A DNA stretch of 64,000 nucleotides from positions 372,001 to 436,000 of the forward strand of contig SAUG01000044.1 of NCBI GenBank assembly GCA_011316305.1, read 5' to 3'. Below the pieces are notes generated by a model. It searched no databases. It had not been told where the DNA came from and saw only the letters and a program-made list of their open reading frames with translations. A program made the position numbers and the translations under genes. Shown one piece after another: positions 1 through 12,420 of this stretch. This DNA comes from Rusavskia elegans. Its lineage: Eukaryota; Ascomycota; Lecanoromycetes; Teloschistales; Teloschistaceae. Numbering within the stretch: the first letter of the stretch is position 1; each line of letters starts with the position of its first letter.

Positions 1-1349
1 TTTATTTTTTATAGTATAAAATATAGTATATATAAATCTAAATAGATATAATATATTAAAGTAATAGAATTAATTATATAATAATACTAAAACTATTCTA
101 AATAAAATATTATAGAGCTACCGAAAAGGTCTGATATCTCTAAAAGTTGGTTGGACTTATTAGTATATCTATAAACGGAGATATAACGGATAATTATTTA
201 AGTTAATATAAAAACAAGTTAGTTTAATTACTAGAACAGTATATAGCGATAACTAATAAATTAAATACGAACTATAAAAGCGTCGAATTCGAGGTCTATA
301 TAAATAATAAAATCCTCTATTATTTAGGTTATCTACTAGCTAAAATAACTAAATCAGCTTTATTTTAGTTTATTTACTTACTAAAATAACTAAAATAGTC
401 TATCTTTAGCGTATTTACTTACTAAAACTACTAAGATATTTCTTAATATTAATACCAAGGCCCTTTTATATATCTCTATCTATCTAGACGTAATTCGAAA
501 TCTGATACTATACTAAATACTATCGCGTTCCTAAGAGCACGCCGCCTGTACTTATAATATAAAACTCGAAAAAATAGAATCGGAAAAAATAAAGAAAAAA
601 ATTTAAATAGAAATCTAAAACAATTACTTTTTATAAAATCTATAAATATTAAAAAAACTTTAAATTCTTTATTTCTAAAATATCTTTTACTCGACTATAT
701 CGTCTAATCTTTAACGACGTCGTTAAAATATATATAAATAGAGAAACTAATAGAATGAAAAATATAGTATTAATGATTCTATAGAAAACGATAGAAAAAT
801 ATATAATTACTTTCCTATTAAATAAATATAATATTTTACTATATTACTTTATATATCCGATTATATTTATTCTTTATAGATCAATAACTAGCTATAATCC
901 ATATTAAATATATAACTATTTAGTATTAGAACGCCTAGTTTTCTATAAAATTGAAATAAAATTTAGAAATATAGCCGGATATATAATAATAGCTAGTTAA
1001 TAATAAGTTCTAAAAGATTAAAAGATCTAAAAAGAAATATATATCTATAGAATTATTTGGAAAAATCTAAAACTATTTATAAAATATTATTATATTAATT
1101 AATATTAAATAGAATATATTACTATTTTATATTATCTATAAATACTTTCGTATTCGATTATTTAATAAATTTAAAAATCGGGTTGGATCGGATTTCTATT
1201 AATTACTACTTTATAATCTAATTTAATTTTTAGTTTTAATATTAAAAACCGATCTAAACTATTTAGTAGGTCGGATCGAACCGATTTACTAAAATTCGGG
1301 TCTGATTTCTAATATACCGACGGGAATCCGTACCGAAATAGCCAGTCTA
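1..1349 (+). mobile_element. Right part of a hAT-family transposon, RIP-degraded
   Basis: The element enters from beyond the window and ends at the terminal motif GCCAGTCTA at 1341-1349. Positions 1-110 and 560-1349 follow the 3' third of the complete hAT at 8065-13449, including the subterminal blocks with repeated CCGA/CGGG-type motifs. The left part, with the transposase, is not visible. A separate repeat of about 450 bp interrupts it at about 108-555. There is no coding capacity left. The match to other copies was made by eye. Confidence 0.8.
108..555. repeat. LTR-like repeat, copy 1 (inserted in the hAT end)
   Basis: This block interrupts sequence that is continuous in the complete hAT near 12500. 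It shares a long alignable stretch with 1610-2095: blocks around ATATAACGGATAATTA, the phrase TTCGAGGTCTATATA, repeated ACTAAAA motifs in the middle, and a shared end near CGCCGCCTGTA. Its size and its isolation fit a solo LTR, but TG..CA ends and a target duplication cannot be fixed, so the boundaries are approximate. Confidence 0.5.
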
Positions 1350-1609
1350 ATTAGATTCTTTTTCAGAAGTAGAATATAATAAAAAAAGTTTATTTTTTTT
1401 TTATATATAGAAAAAAATATACAATATATAATATATTATATACATTAATCTTTTCATTTTTAATAATTTCTATAGTATTTATCGGGTATATTAAAATCAA
1501 TACAACTGGTTAGTATAAATAGTAATATTGTATATTAAAAGGTATATAGAATAGAAATCGAATATTAATCAATAATAGATATTCTAAATGTATTTAGAAT
1601 ATTATATAA

Positions 1610-2095
1610 TTATCTTGAGAAATTATTATACCAAAAAGATATTTTTTTTATTTATATACTTTAAACGAAAATATAACGGATAATTAATTAATATAAATAT
1701 AAATATAATCTAGTGCAAATACTAAAATAGTGTAGAGCAATAATTAATTAATTAAATATAAACTATAAAAACGTTGCGTTCGAGATCTATATAGATAATA
1801 AAATTATTTTATTATTTAGAATATTTATTAACTAAAACTATTTAACCTGCCCAATTCTAGACTATTTATTTACTAAATCTACTAAATTAATCTTTTCCTT
1901 AAATTAGTTATTTACTAAAAGAAACTAATTAAAAAATTTAAAGTTTTTATTTACTTAAATTAATATATACTTTTTAGTATTAATATTAAAACCTTTGTAT
2001 ATATATTTATCTATAAAAACGTAATCGAAAATCTAGCGCTATATTAAATAGTACCGCGTTTCTAGAAATACGCCGTCTATATTTATAACAAATTG
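1610..2095. repeat. LTR-like repeat, copy 2
   Basis: Second copy of the repeat at 108-555, in the same orientation and more heavily mutated. Shared landmarks are ATATAACGGATAATTAATTA near its left part and CGCGTTTCTAGAAATACG near its right end. No internal retrotransposon sequence lies between the two copies, since hAT sequence does, so they are separate solo elements rather than the two LTRs of one element. Confidence 0.45.
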
Positions 2096-2287
2096 TTTCT
2101 ACTATAAAAAATATATTATTTTATAAATGATACCATCTATTATTCGATTTACTTTGAAAGCAAAAATAATATAAATAAAATTAAGTTTTTAATACAAATA
2201 AAATTTTAAAATATATTTTTAATTATATAAATAGAGTATTAAAACTATTATAAACTTTATAATATTCTTTAAATTTATTTCTTTTAA

Positions 2288-2447
2288 TAGACTGGCCGTT
2301 TTATCGGGTTTCGAATCCAAAATCGTATTCCGAAATCCGAGTTTTAACCCGATTAGACGAAATACTAATTGGAGCTAGTAATTTAGCAATACTAACCTCG
2401 TTTATTGCGTTTTCGAATCGCTACCTTGGTTCGAAACGGCCAGTCTA
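2288..2447. mobile_element. MITE of 160 bp with hAT-type ends
   Basis: It begins TAGACTGGCCGTTTTATCG and ends ACGGCCAGTCTA, forming terminal inverted repeats that share their outer 11 bp with the large hAT family. The interior is short and non-coding. The flanking 8 bases TCTTTTAA and GTTTTTAA are a probable target duplication with two differences. A second copy lies at 16346-16506. It is likely mobilised by the hAT transposase, by analogy with other MITEs. Confidence 0.8.
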
Positions 2448-3009
2448 GTTTTTAACGCTGCTAGTTAATTCTATTAGTGAGATAAAGTAAAAAATATTGG
2501 AATCTAAAATTGCTAATTCGATATTTAGTAGTGTAAAAACATTTACTAGAGAATTTAGAATAATTACTAAAGTTATACGGTTTTGACGAATTAAAAAAAT
2601 AAAGCTTTACTACTATAATTAAATCTTAAAAATTTCGAAATTCTAAGTCTATTATAGTAGACGGACTAGCGAGAATTCGGTCGATAAAATTCAATAATTC
2701 GAATTTAGCCGTTTTAAACTCTATTAATTTAAATTATAAAGGAATTATCATAGTAATAAATCTAATACTAGTAATGATTTTATATTTACAGGTTTATAAT
2801 ATAGACGAATACGGAAAACCCATACGTTAAATACGATAATATAAATCAAAGCAGTCAGTAATAGTTATATAAACATTATAAATATATTAGTAAAAAAAGG
2901 AATGATTAAAAGATATATATATATATATATATATACCAGAAAACACTATTATATAATTGAAATATATAATAGATATATCATTTATAAATATATTATAAAA
3001 TAAATTCTT

Positions 3010-3115
3010 GTTAAATTTTTCTAGATTTTCAATTTGAATCAGTTGGATTAAAATACTAACTTTTATACCGTATATCTAACGGTGGCGTATTATTACTAAA
3101 CCGTTTATAAAATCT
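3010..3115 (+). repeat. Fragment of the B SINE-like family
   Basis: The run from about TTTGAATCAGTTGGATTA to CTAAACCGTTTAT aligns with 17972-18070, sharing the core order TTATACCGT, then AACG..GGCGTATTA, then AAACCGTTTA. Both the 5' part and the A-rich tail are missing or mutated beyond recognition. It is identified only by similarity to the better copies at 4752 and 17881. Confidence 0.5.
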
Positions 3116-3851
3116 AGAACCAATCGAATACTGAAAATTTATTAAAAATTTTAATTAATCTAACCAATATAATTATTCTAACGAATTTAACAAAAAGATT
3201 TAATTTTAAAATATTAATAGTATATTTATTGATTTTACTATAGTTGATATATTTATTCCAAAAGTTATAGTTAGTAAAAATAGAATAAATGATTCAAATA
3301 AAATCTTTTATTTAAATAATATAAATCATAGAATAAATAAAAATAGTGGAATTTATAAAACTAATATATTGACTATTATTAGACGAAAAAACATATATTT
3401 ATTGTAATTATCATTTAATATAATTGACTATAGTAAATTATAGTATTTTATTTAAATTTTTAATATATATATAATAAATCGTTACTAAATATTATATTTA
3501 CTAGATCTAAATATAAAATTATATTTGTATTTTCGAATAAATTAGATCGGATCGAATTTTAGAATATCTAATTCGATTTACTTCGAATTAAAATGACTTC
3601 GAGTTAGATAAACCCGTTTAAAATACGAATGGATTATGAATCGCGCTAGTATAGGCGCTAAATTAGTTTAAAACAATTTTTCCAAAATTATAAATTATAT
3701 AAAGACTAGATAAATCAATTAGATTAAATTAACTTCCATAATAGATTTTGTGAAATTTATTTTAAAAACTAATTTTTTTTAGTAATATCCGTCTCGAATT
3801 CAATTCGAATGGAAACGAGTTGTAATCGATATTGATATAGTTCGATCTAAA

Positions 3852-3899
3852 TCGGATCTGATTTCGTTCGGATCCGATTTCGCTCGGATTAGATTCGGA
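3852..3899. repeat. Three-unit 16-bp tandem repeat
   Basis: Three consecutive 16-base units start with TCGGAT at 3852, 3868 and 3884. The first two differ at only two positions and the third is more diverged. The CG-rich units stand out from the AT-rich surroundings. Function unknown; hAT subterminal regions here have a similar motif style. Confidence 0.7.
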
Positions 3900-4751
3900 T
3901 CGAATATTTCTATATACTATTTCGAATAGTAATTATAATACGTTGGATCTAAGAGATTAATAAATATATTAACACGACGTATAGTAAAAATAAAAGTAGA
4001 AATTAAAACTAGAATCAATAATAAAATCAAAAAAAAAACCATAAATAATATATAAGCGGAAAAAAGTTTATACTATTTATATATCTGTATTAAATGACCA
4101 AAACTGAATGAATTTATATTGATAGAATATAGATATAGTTCTATTATAATAGTTAAAGATTTATACGCTTTAAAAACTTCGAAATCCAATATTTAAAAAA
4201 AAATATAATATCATTTCTACAAACTACACGTAATACAAAAAGTTTAAAATATAGTTATAATATCATTTTATCTAAAAGAAATTTGGCGAAAAAGTATATA
4301 TATAATCTATATATTAGTATATTTCTCTCGTTTTTAAATTTGAATTCTATAGCGATAATTCTAAATAAACTAACGGTAATACGGACTAGAGAAAACTAAT
4401 TTAACGATACCGAATCATTTATAAATATATAACGATAAAAGAATTAACAAATTAATTTCAGTTTGCAACTCGTATATTTTTAAAAGATAAATTTATTTTT
4501 AATAGCAATATTGTCCTACGATAATATATCGACATTTTATCGATTTAGAATAACAAATAAAAAGATATTAAAGGATATATATATTTAAATACTTTAATAT
4601 ATAGATCATTTCCATATAAATCAAGAAACAATTTCAAATAAATAATGATATTCGTAAAATAGTTAGTTTAAAATAATATAAAATCAAATCGAAATCGTTA
4701 TTTATAAAAGTAGATATATATTATTATTGAACTAATTTATTGTTTTATTTG

Positions 4752-4872
4752 TTTTTTTGATATCCGGTCAACCGTCGTCGGTTCCGTAAGCAATTCACTT
4801 CAGTGTTGATACGCTAGCGTTGGATACACGGTATAAGAACTAGTACTTCAGTCCAATTGACTCAAATCATAT
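4752..4872 (-). repeat. B SINE-like element, 5'-truncated
   Basis: Read on the minus strand it runs from about TTTGAGTCAATTGGACTG through ACGCTAGCGTATCAACACTG to GACCGGATATCAAAAAAAC, followed by an A-rich tail. It matches 17972-18085 closely but is much less mutated: CA and TG dinucleotides survive, so it is probably younger or escaped RIP. The 5' half present at 17881-17970 is absent, as expected for truncation during reverse transcription. Confidence 0.6.
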
Positions 4873-6746
4873 AACTAAATAAAATAAACTAATAGTTAAA
4901 TATAAACTCGGAATATAATATAAAATTGTTAATAGAAATTTAATAAAAAGTTTAATGGAAAATTCAATAGAAGATTTAATTTATTACAAATATTTTCAAT
5001 TTATATAAATAAATATCTTAATTTTTTCCTACTAGTAATATCAATGTAAAATAAATAAATAGTTAGATTCTATAATATATAATTCTTTATTTATTTTCCA
5101 ATAAAGTTCTGATTACTAAAAAATCTCTAATTATAAACAGTTTATAGTTCGAATTCAATAAAAATCTCTTTTTTTTTTTAAATTTCTATCCGATTTTTAC
5201 AGTTTCTATAGAGTAGCTAGAATTCTAGAATCGACGAATTAGGCTAGAAGATTACGTGATCTATTGATTCGTTTATTCTACTTACTAATAATACTTAATC
5301 TTTAAAGATCAACTTTAATTAATTGAATATTAAACAAATATTAACGAGAAATAATCGACAATTCGTTGAAAACAGCTAGATGAAACGAACTAAATCTATA
5401 TCGTAAATTATTATATTACTAGAATTCCACTATTTGGTTTTTTCTAATTCGTTATTTTCGGGTTATCTATAATGAAGTTCTAAAAACTAGCCGTTTTCGA
5501 CGTATTTAACGTGAAATTAATATAATCAAACGGTTATAAAATATATGGTTGCTTTTAAAATAAATTGAATTCAAAATCGTAAAATGAATCGGCAATATTA
5601 GATACGACATTATATTTAAATAAAATATTCTACAGTGATACTATACAATTACAGATATAAAATAGAATTATAATACTAGTAAAAATAGATCTATAATTCC
5701 ATTTACTGTTTATCCATTCAGAAATTCTTTTTCTACTTTTTATATTACCGATATTAGATTTTAAAAATGTTAAATAAATAAAAATAAATAGCAATATTTT
5801 ATTTCTATACGATTAATCGGATTTTATAATCGTTTTACTACGAATTAAATCGATATGGATTTATTGATAAGTGTAATATAGACTATAATTTTAAATACGC
5901 AATATTCTATACGATTTATTTCTAATTATCAAATTTCAATAAACGTTAGAAATTCGTTTTAACAAAACAGACGTTATCTAAATCGTTATATACGTTACGG
6001 ATAAAATAAATATATATCGTTTCTACTAATAAGATACGACGAGATAAAAAAGAAATTAAAAATAGAAATAGATATTGGAACTATATATTTAAAGAATATA
6101 CGATTATTCGAATATAATTTTATAACTATTGAGAATTTATAGTTATATATTAAATTTAGTTGACCATTTAGAAACTAATTTAATAATAAAAATACGAAAA
6201 GCGATAATCAAAATCTATATCTTATAATAAACGTTCGATACGAATTCGAACTAAAAATAAAATATAGAGATTCGAAGCGTATTTTAATATCGAAAAAGAT
6301 AACTATAAAAATAGATAAACTTACTATACTATTAATTAGCTTCTAAATCTTTTATATCTATTTAAATTTATAGATAGTAGTAAAATATACGACTTTCTAT
6401 TATATTTCGAACTATTTATATAACGCGAACCAAAGTCTAATACGATTTTTAATATAGAAATAGATTTTATACCAATAAATATAACTGAACGATTGGTTTG
6501 CCTTTATTGAAAATTCTTGCTTCGAGTTAGAACGAGTTTTGATTATAATCGACAGTCAGTATTCGTAACAATTCAGTCCGTCCAGCTTTAACGCTAAAGT
6601 TAAAACGATACTTCGAGGTAATATAATTGGACGGAAGATTATACTAGCCTCAAATTAGATAGAGCCGAGGTTAGATTAGATTGTATTTTATAAAAGTTTT
6701 AATATTAAAAAAAAAAATTTAATAATATATATAGATTTTTATATAT
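4873..6746. other. Degraded AT-rich DNA, no gene seen
   Basis: I see no supportable gene or element. The segment at about 6480-6690 is richer in G and C and keeps several CA/TG dinucleotides. It contains a small inverted repeat, CTTTAACGCTAAAG, near 6585-6598. It may be a remnant of a low-copy sequence or an unrecognised short repeat. Confidence 0.55.
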
Positions 6747-7735
6747 TTAGGTACATTGGATTTGGTTTTAATACCCGGTAATCCAATAGTTCGATAAATA
6801 AGTCAAGCGTTAATATACCAGTAATAAATATATAGTAGTAGAATTTATATCCTAGTTTAATCAACGTAAATAACGGTTCTTTCTATAGAATTTTAATTTA
6901 AATTTACTTAATAATATAATATATCTTTCTACCGATAATTCTACGAATATAGAAATTTTTATAGATAAATATACTATATAGTTATTATTTCTTTTTCTTT
7001 TACTAGTAATATAAACCCTATAATATTTCTTATAAATACTACGACTTTCTAAAATCTTTTATATACGTATATATTCTAGTAAAAGCTATAGCTATAAACT
7101 GAACTAGATAGTAGTATATCTATAATAACTATATCTACCTATACGGTTAACGACCATCTCGTTATAGCTAGAGTAATCTATTTTAACTTTAATAACTTTT
7201 TTTTTACCGTCTTTAAAATATACTATCCGATCTTTCTATCTTTTTTTAATCTAATCGATCGGGTAAAACTTCTAGCTATAGTAGCTAGCGTATTATCTAG
7301 TAACCTTTTTAAAATTAGATAAATTAAAGAATATTTTAAAAGTTTAATAAAACGTTTAGATATAGATTATATAATAAATATAGCTATAATAATAGATTTA
7401 AATAACCACTTTATAGTATAGCAGATAGATATAGCAGAAATATTAGAAGCTAATAATTATATATAATGTCGAGAAATAAATATATAGTATTTAAACTACA
7501 CTAAAGACTACGAGTAACGGAGTTATATTTATATAGTAGAGGATTGGTAATCGAATAATAAAGAAAATAATCAAATAGAAATAATTAACTACGCTGTAAA
7601 CTTTATCCAACGAATTGTTTTAGCTATAAAAATTTCTTTATACGGTAAATATAACAATCGCTGCCGTATATATCGTTAATGAAATATATATATATATATA
7701 TAAAAACTTAATTCAACTCTAAATAGAAGCCTTTT
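6747..7735 (-). repeat. Repeat A, copy A1
   Basis: It begins with TTAGGTACATTGGATTTGG and the conserved block ACCCGGTAATCCAATAGTTCG. The central coding-like region is collinear with A9 (62415-63348), and it ends after a (TA)n run and a decayed G-rich hairpin near 7725-7735. The sense strand is inferred to be minus (see the 82-bp copy at 21669). RIP has introduced scattered TAA/TAG in the frame that is open in A9. The flanking duplication is imperfect. Confidence 0.75.
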
Positions 7736-8064
7736 AAGGGGGGATTATAGTATATAACTTATATAAATCGATATATATCGATCTCTATAACGTTTAAATC
7801 TTATTTATCATAGTTTAAACGATTTACATCTACTTTTTTAATAATCGGATCTCGCTAGCGCGAATTATAGAATATTTCTATAGCGTTCCGCTATTTATAT
7901 CTCTAATTATTTAGTATTTTCCATTTACAAAACCTCCGGAAAATACTAGTTTTTAAAATACTCGCTGGCTTCGATAATCTTTTCGAATAGTTAATTACGT
8001 TCGCTAGTATTTAATCGAGTATAGCTAGAGAAAATACGTTTATATTCGGTTGATATTACCGGAA
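7736..8064. other. Short unique spacer, nothing recognised
   Basis: This stretch separates repeat A1 from the hAT element. No frame or repeat was recognised. Its last eight bases, TACCGGAA at 8057-8064, are the left copy of the target duplication of the hAT insertion. Confidence 0.6.
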
Positions 8065-8499
8065 TAGACTGGCCGTCGGGTCGGGTTTCGAACCTAGGTT
8101 AGCTAACCCGACCCGACCCGAGTCGGGTTATAATTAAGTCTAACCTAATCCGAGTCGGATTAGATTTTTCTATAGTTCGATCCGACTCGAACCCGGATCG
8201 GGGTCGGGTACCCGGATTTAACCTACTAAAATACTAAGATCGCGAATAAAAATATAATTCTAGTATTATAATAAAGATTTTCTCCTATATTATACTACCT
8301 ATAAATTCTATTTTTTTCTAATATTATATTAAAGATTTCAGGTATTCCTAATATTAATATATACTATTTATTATTATCTATTAAATAGTTAATACTATTT
8401 ATATTATTAATTAATATCTATATATCTATATTACCTTTCTATATTACTATTATAGAAACGTAATATAAAATATCTAATATAAATATCGATCCTCGCTTT

Positions 8500-11100
8500 T
8501 TTATTTTCTAGACCGATATAGCTAGCGAGGGCTTTTCTACTAGATCCCTATTAAATAATATCTATCCTAGTTAATCTGCTAGCTAGCTTTTAAACCGATT
8601 TATAACTAGGACCCCGGTTAAATTTAATTACTTATATAGAAAATAATAATAGATTATTAAAAATATAGTAGATAAAATTCGAGCCGACTATCTAGGACTA
8701 GTATTTTAGAATAATAATAAGTTTATTTAATAGAATATAGATTACTATTAAGATTTCTAATAATAGTAGTCTAGTATTCCTATTACTATAGGTATTAAAG
8801 ATAGAACTTAAAAGAAAATAGCCGATTTCCTATAAATAAAAAAGGTTTTAATATAAAGATAGTCGCTCTAGTAGAATAAATTCTACTAGGTAGCTTTAAT
8901 AATAGATAGCCTACCTAAAATTATATATAAATACTATTTTAAGGTTTTTAACTATCCTATAGCCTCTAGTTTTTTAAATATATCTACTATAAAAAAATAT
9001 CTTTTAACTAATAGTTACTATAGATCCAAGCGATATAATTCCTAGTCTATTATTAAAGTAATATTTATCCGCGTAAGTAGTAAATAGTAATATAAAAAAG
9101 TAATATAAAGTTTATTTATTTAATAATAAAAGAAGAACTATATTAAGCTAGATTTTACTTTCGACTAAAACGCCTAGAATAAATACCTATATAAGACTTT
9201 CTTAGATCTAAATCTACTAGTCCGAACTATTAAAAATATAAATTTTAGGAAACTATTATAAATATTTTATCAAGATATATAGCTATTTAAGCGTATATAA
9301 CTTTCAATAATAATCTTTAATAACTTTAAAACTATCCGCGATAGAATTAAGTCTAATTTAAAAACCGTAGGATATATTTTATTTATATTAAATACTTAGT
9401 TAAATCTATAGAAGGTCGCGTATTTAGGAGTATTTATATACTAGATTAATATATAGTTTTAACTTTAGAAGCGTCTACTTAGATTTATATTTCTACCTAT
9501 AAATTATTCCGGCTGTTTATAGTACTAAAAGTTATTAACGCTTTTAGAGTTTTTCTAATTTAAATAGCAGCTTTTAGATATTATTACCGATAATACTAGC
9601 TCTAACTTAATATTAAAAGAAGAGCTTAAAAAGACTTTTAGTCGACTTAATAGTTAATAGAATTAACTATAAAATTTACTATTTTATCTAGCTTATATAG
9701 TTAATCTAGTAGCCTAAAACTTTATTAAAGCTATTAAATTATTAGTATTAGGCGATAACTTTATTTATTAGCTAGATAATAAGTAAATTATAGCTATCGA
9801 TACCGGCCTATTAAACGTTATAAAAAAAGTAATATATATAGGTAATATAAATTAAATAATTTTTATATTAATAGTATTTTTAGACTCGCGCTATTACTAT
9901 CTATTCCGGTACCTTCCTTTAATATAAGTTTCGCTTTAAAGAACTTTAGGATAGGGCTAACTCTAATTCCCGTACTAGAAACCTTATTTAAGATATTTAT
10001 ATTTAATAGAATTCGATTTATCTTATAATTTATAGGGTATATCTATTTTACTAAACTATTAACGAATTCCTTAAAAAGAATTCGTAAAACTTATAAATAT
10101 AAAGGATTACTTTTAATATAGATAAATAGTAGTTTCTTTTCCTTATAGGTAGTATACTATAGCTATTCTATAAAATTATTTTAATAGTTTCGCGAACTAT
10201 AGATATTAGAGTTTATTTAATATACCGACTTTATAGTACGCTTTATAATTATTTTACTAAAATATAGGAAGTTATAAAAGCTTCGAACTATCTTTAAAAA
10301 GCGATAGTACTAATAGTTTATAAAAAGGCTTTTACTAAATTTACTAAGTATTATTTTCGTATTAAAAGTAAAAGAAGATTAATATATAATTTTATAAATA
10401 TTTTTAATCCTATAGTAAAGCTTAGCTTTTATTAAAATTAGGATACCGATAAATAGGAAGAAGATATAAAAAAATATTCGGGGTATATAGATAAATATTA
10501 GGACGAGTTTAAAAAATACTTTAATAAATACTATAGGGCCTCTATTAATCTACTAAGTTATAGAGCCTATTATAGAAAGGAAAATAAAGTAATATATAAT
10601 AATAATATATTATAAGTATACTAACTAGTTAATAGCCTACTATAACTACTTTAAATAGTCTTTTTCGATAGTCCTAGTATCTTCGAGTATCTATTTCCGA
10701 AGCTAATCGATACCTTCGCGCTAATACTACTAAAAATAATCTAAACTAAATATTTTAAAAAAATAATACTTCGAATTTTTTAAAATTAGTATAAATAGCT
10801 TACAATATTTTTTCCTACCTAATATTTTCGGTCGGAATTAAGCGGACTTTTAGTTTTACTAGGAAAGTTTATTAGTAGGATCGAGTCTAAATAACTCTAT
10901 AGTATATAGAGTAGACGATAATAATTAAGTACTATAACTATACTATAAACCTAAATCTCGATAAAATATTAGAAGAGCTATAGAATATATTTAATTAGAT
11001 AGAAATAGAAGATAGTATTATACTTTTAGAAAGAAATTTATTTAAAAAAGATTTTAAAAGTATATTAAGTAGATTAGCCTAGTATACTTTTTATTTAGTA
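8500..11100 (+). pseudogene. hAT transposase relic
   Basis: A cut-and-paste transposase of the hAT superfamily, now broken by many TAA/TAG codons where Gln is expected. Motifs readable by eye: a segment near 9400-9560 resembling the conserved block before the second catalytic region; ITDN at 9583-9594, followed by a Ser/Asn-rich stretch; and the block that in the family reads HxxNLVAQ, here LAYIVNLVA with His replaced by Tyr, at 9688-9717. The stretch around 10440-10560 (Asp/Lys/Tyr-rich) resembles the region before the C-terminal dimerisation domain. The N-terminal zinc finger was not located. Start and end are approximate, and no ATG is claimed because RIP turns ATG into ATA. Confidence 0.8.
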
Positions 11101-11159
11101 TTAGTATAGTAATATATATAGGTAATATATTATTTCTAGACTATTACTCCTCGATTTAT

Positions 11160-12420
11160 ATAACTATTTAGATAGCTTAATACTTTCTTCTATATCTTTA
11201 TTTTTATCTTTATTTTTATTTTTATCTTTATTTTTATTTTTATTTTTATCTATATCTTTATTTATATCTTTATCTTTTTCTATATCTTTATCCTAACTAT
11301 TAAAATTAATATTTCTAACTAAACTTTTATTATCTCTAAGTTTAGTATTATCCTATATAGAAAAATATATCCCTACTATTTAATCCTTTTTATTAACTTT
11401 AATAATATTATCGCTATTCTTATTCTCCTTTTTATAAAGAGATTTAATATATTTATTAGCCGTATTCCCGTTATAACTAAATTTTTTAGTAAACGCCGTT
11501 TATTTTCTTAAAAGGTCTAGAACTCTAGCAGACTAAAGTTTTGAGAGGCCGGTATAATAGATAACTCGTTACTAGATAAAATTAATAATTAAAGCTATAT
11601 ATTTTATTAAAATTACTTTATCCGGACTATTAATAGCTATATTAGATTAAAAAATATATTAGAAATAATTATTCCTATACTAGATAGCTCTATTTATATT
11701 TAATATATTATCCTAATATATTATCTCGTTCTATTTCTACTTTATTTACTCGATAGTTATCGCCTTTTCTATAGTTTCTATAAAAGCTTTAATATATAGA
11801 TTATTTTTATAATATAATATTATATATAGAATAGTATTTAGTATAATATATATTACTTTATTATATTACTATAGATTCTTTTCTCGACTCTATAGTCTAT
11901 TTCCTAATTTCTAGTATTCTATTTTAATAGGGCTCTCGTTTCTATATCTACGCTTTTCTAGAAATTTATTTTTTTAAATTTCTTAAGATATTTATATATT
12001 ATAATATAGTCTATATTCTATTTTTTATAGAATTTATATTTAGTATTAGACTATTTTTTACCGTATTTACAGTTTATAATTAATTTAGGTTTTATAGATA
12101 ATAACTTTAATTTAGATATTATAGATAGTATACTAAATAATATAGTAGGATAATATAATTAGTAGTTATAGAATTATCTAAAGACTCTATATATTATAGT
12201 AGTAGAATACGCTAGAAGTTTATAAAAGTATATAGGCTTATTTAAAATTCTAACCTTCTAGCTATAGTATAGCCGATAATTATTTTTATTTTATTTCTAA
12301 TCTTCTATTTTTTAATAATTAACTATTATAATAAGATATTAATATACTATATACTATACTATATTATATTTTACTTTATTATTAGTCTTTTATATCTTTC
12401 GTTTATTATAGTATAATATA
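11160..12420 (-). pseudogene. Second, convergent coding relic inside the hAT element
   Basis: On the minus strand a frame can be followed through 11560-11165: a segment containing NKYIKSLYKKENK, then an extended low-complexity stretch of Lys, Asp and Asn (plus-strand TTTTTATCTTTA-type repeats at 11180-11290). The same frame and motif recur in the minus-oriented copy at 58068-61848, read there on plus as NKYIKSFYRKENK near 60000, and in the deletion derivatives at 26625 and 44906. This cross-copy conservation argues for a real protein. I do not recognise its family. The basic, low-complexity C-terminus would suit a DNA- or RNA-binding accessory protein, but that is inference. Confidence 0.55.
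11180..11292. repeat. TTTTTATC/TTTA low-complexity tract
   Basis: Irregular repeats of TTTTTA, TCTTTA and TATATC hexamers. On the minus strand they encode alternating Lys with Asp or Asn, so this is the low-complexity end of the accessory coding relic rather than a neutral microsatellite. Shorter equivalents occur at about 26980-27020 and 45225-45285 in related copies. Confidence 0.75.

Larger units (their letters stand above)
2448..4750. other. Degraded AT-rich DNA, no gene seen
   Basis: No coding frame, RNA gene or element boundary can be supported here apart from the small B fragment near 3010-3115 and a short tandem repeat at 3852-3899. A (TA)n run occurs near 2918-2936. The block around 3530-3910 keeps patches of CGGATC/GATCCG-like motifs that recall hAT subterminal sequence, but no terminal motif was found. 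Confidence 0.6.

Noticed and set aside
7677..7700. (TA)n runs here and at 41178, 46660 and 47103 as independent microsatellites
   Set aside because: They occupy the same internal position in each copy of repeat A and are part of that element.
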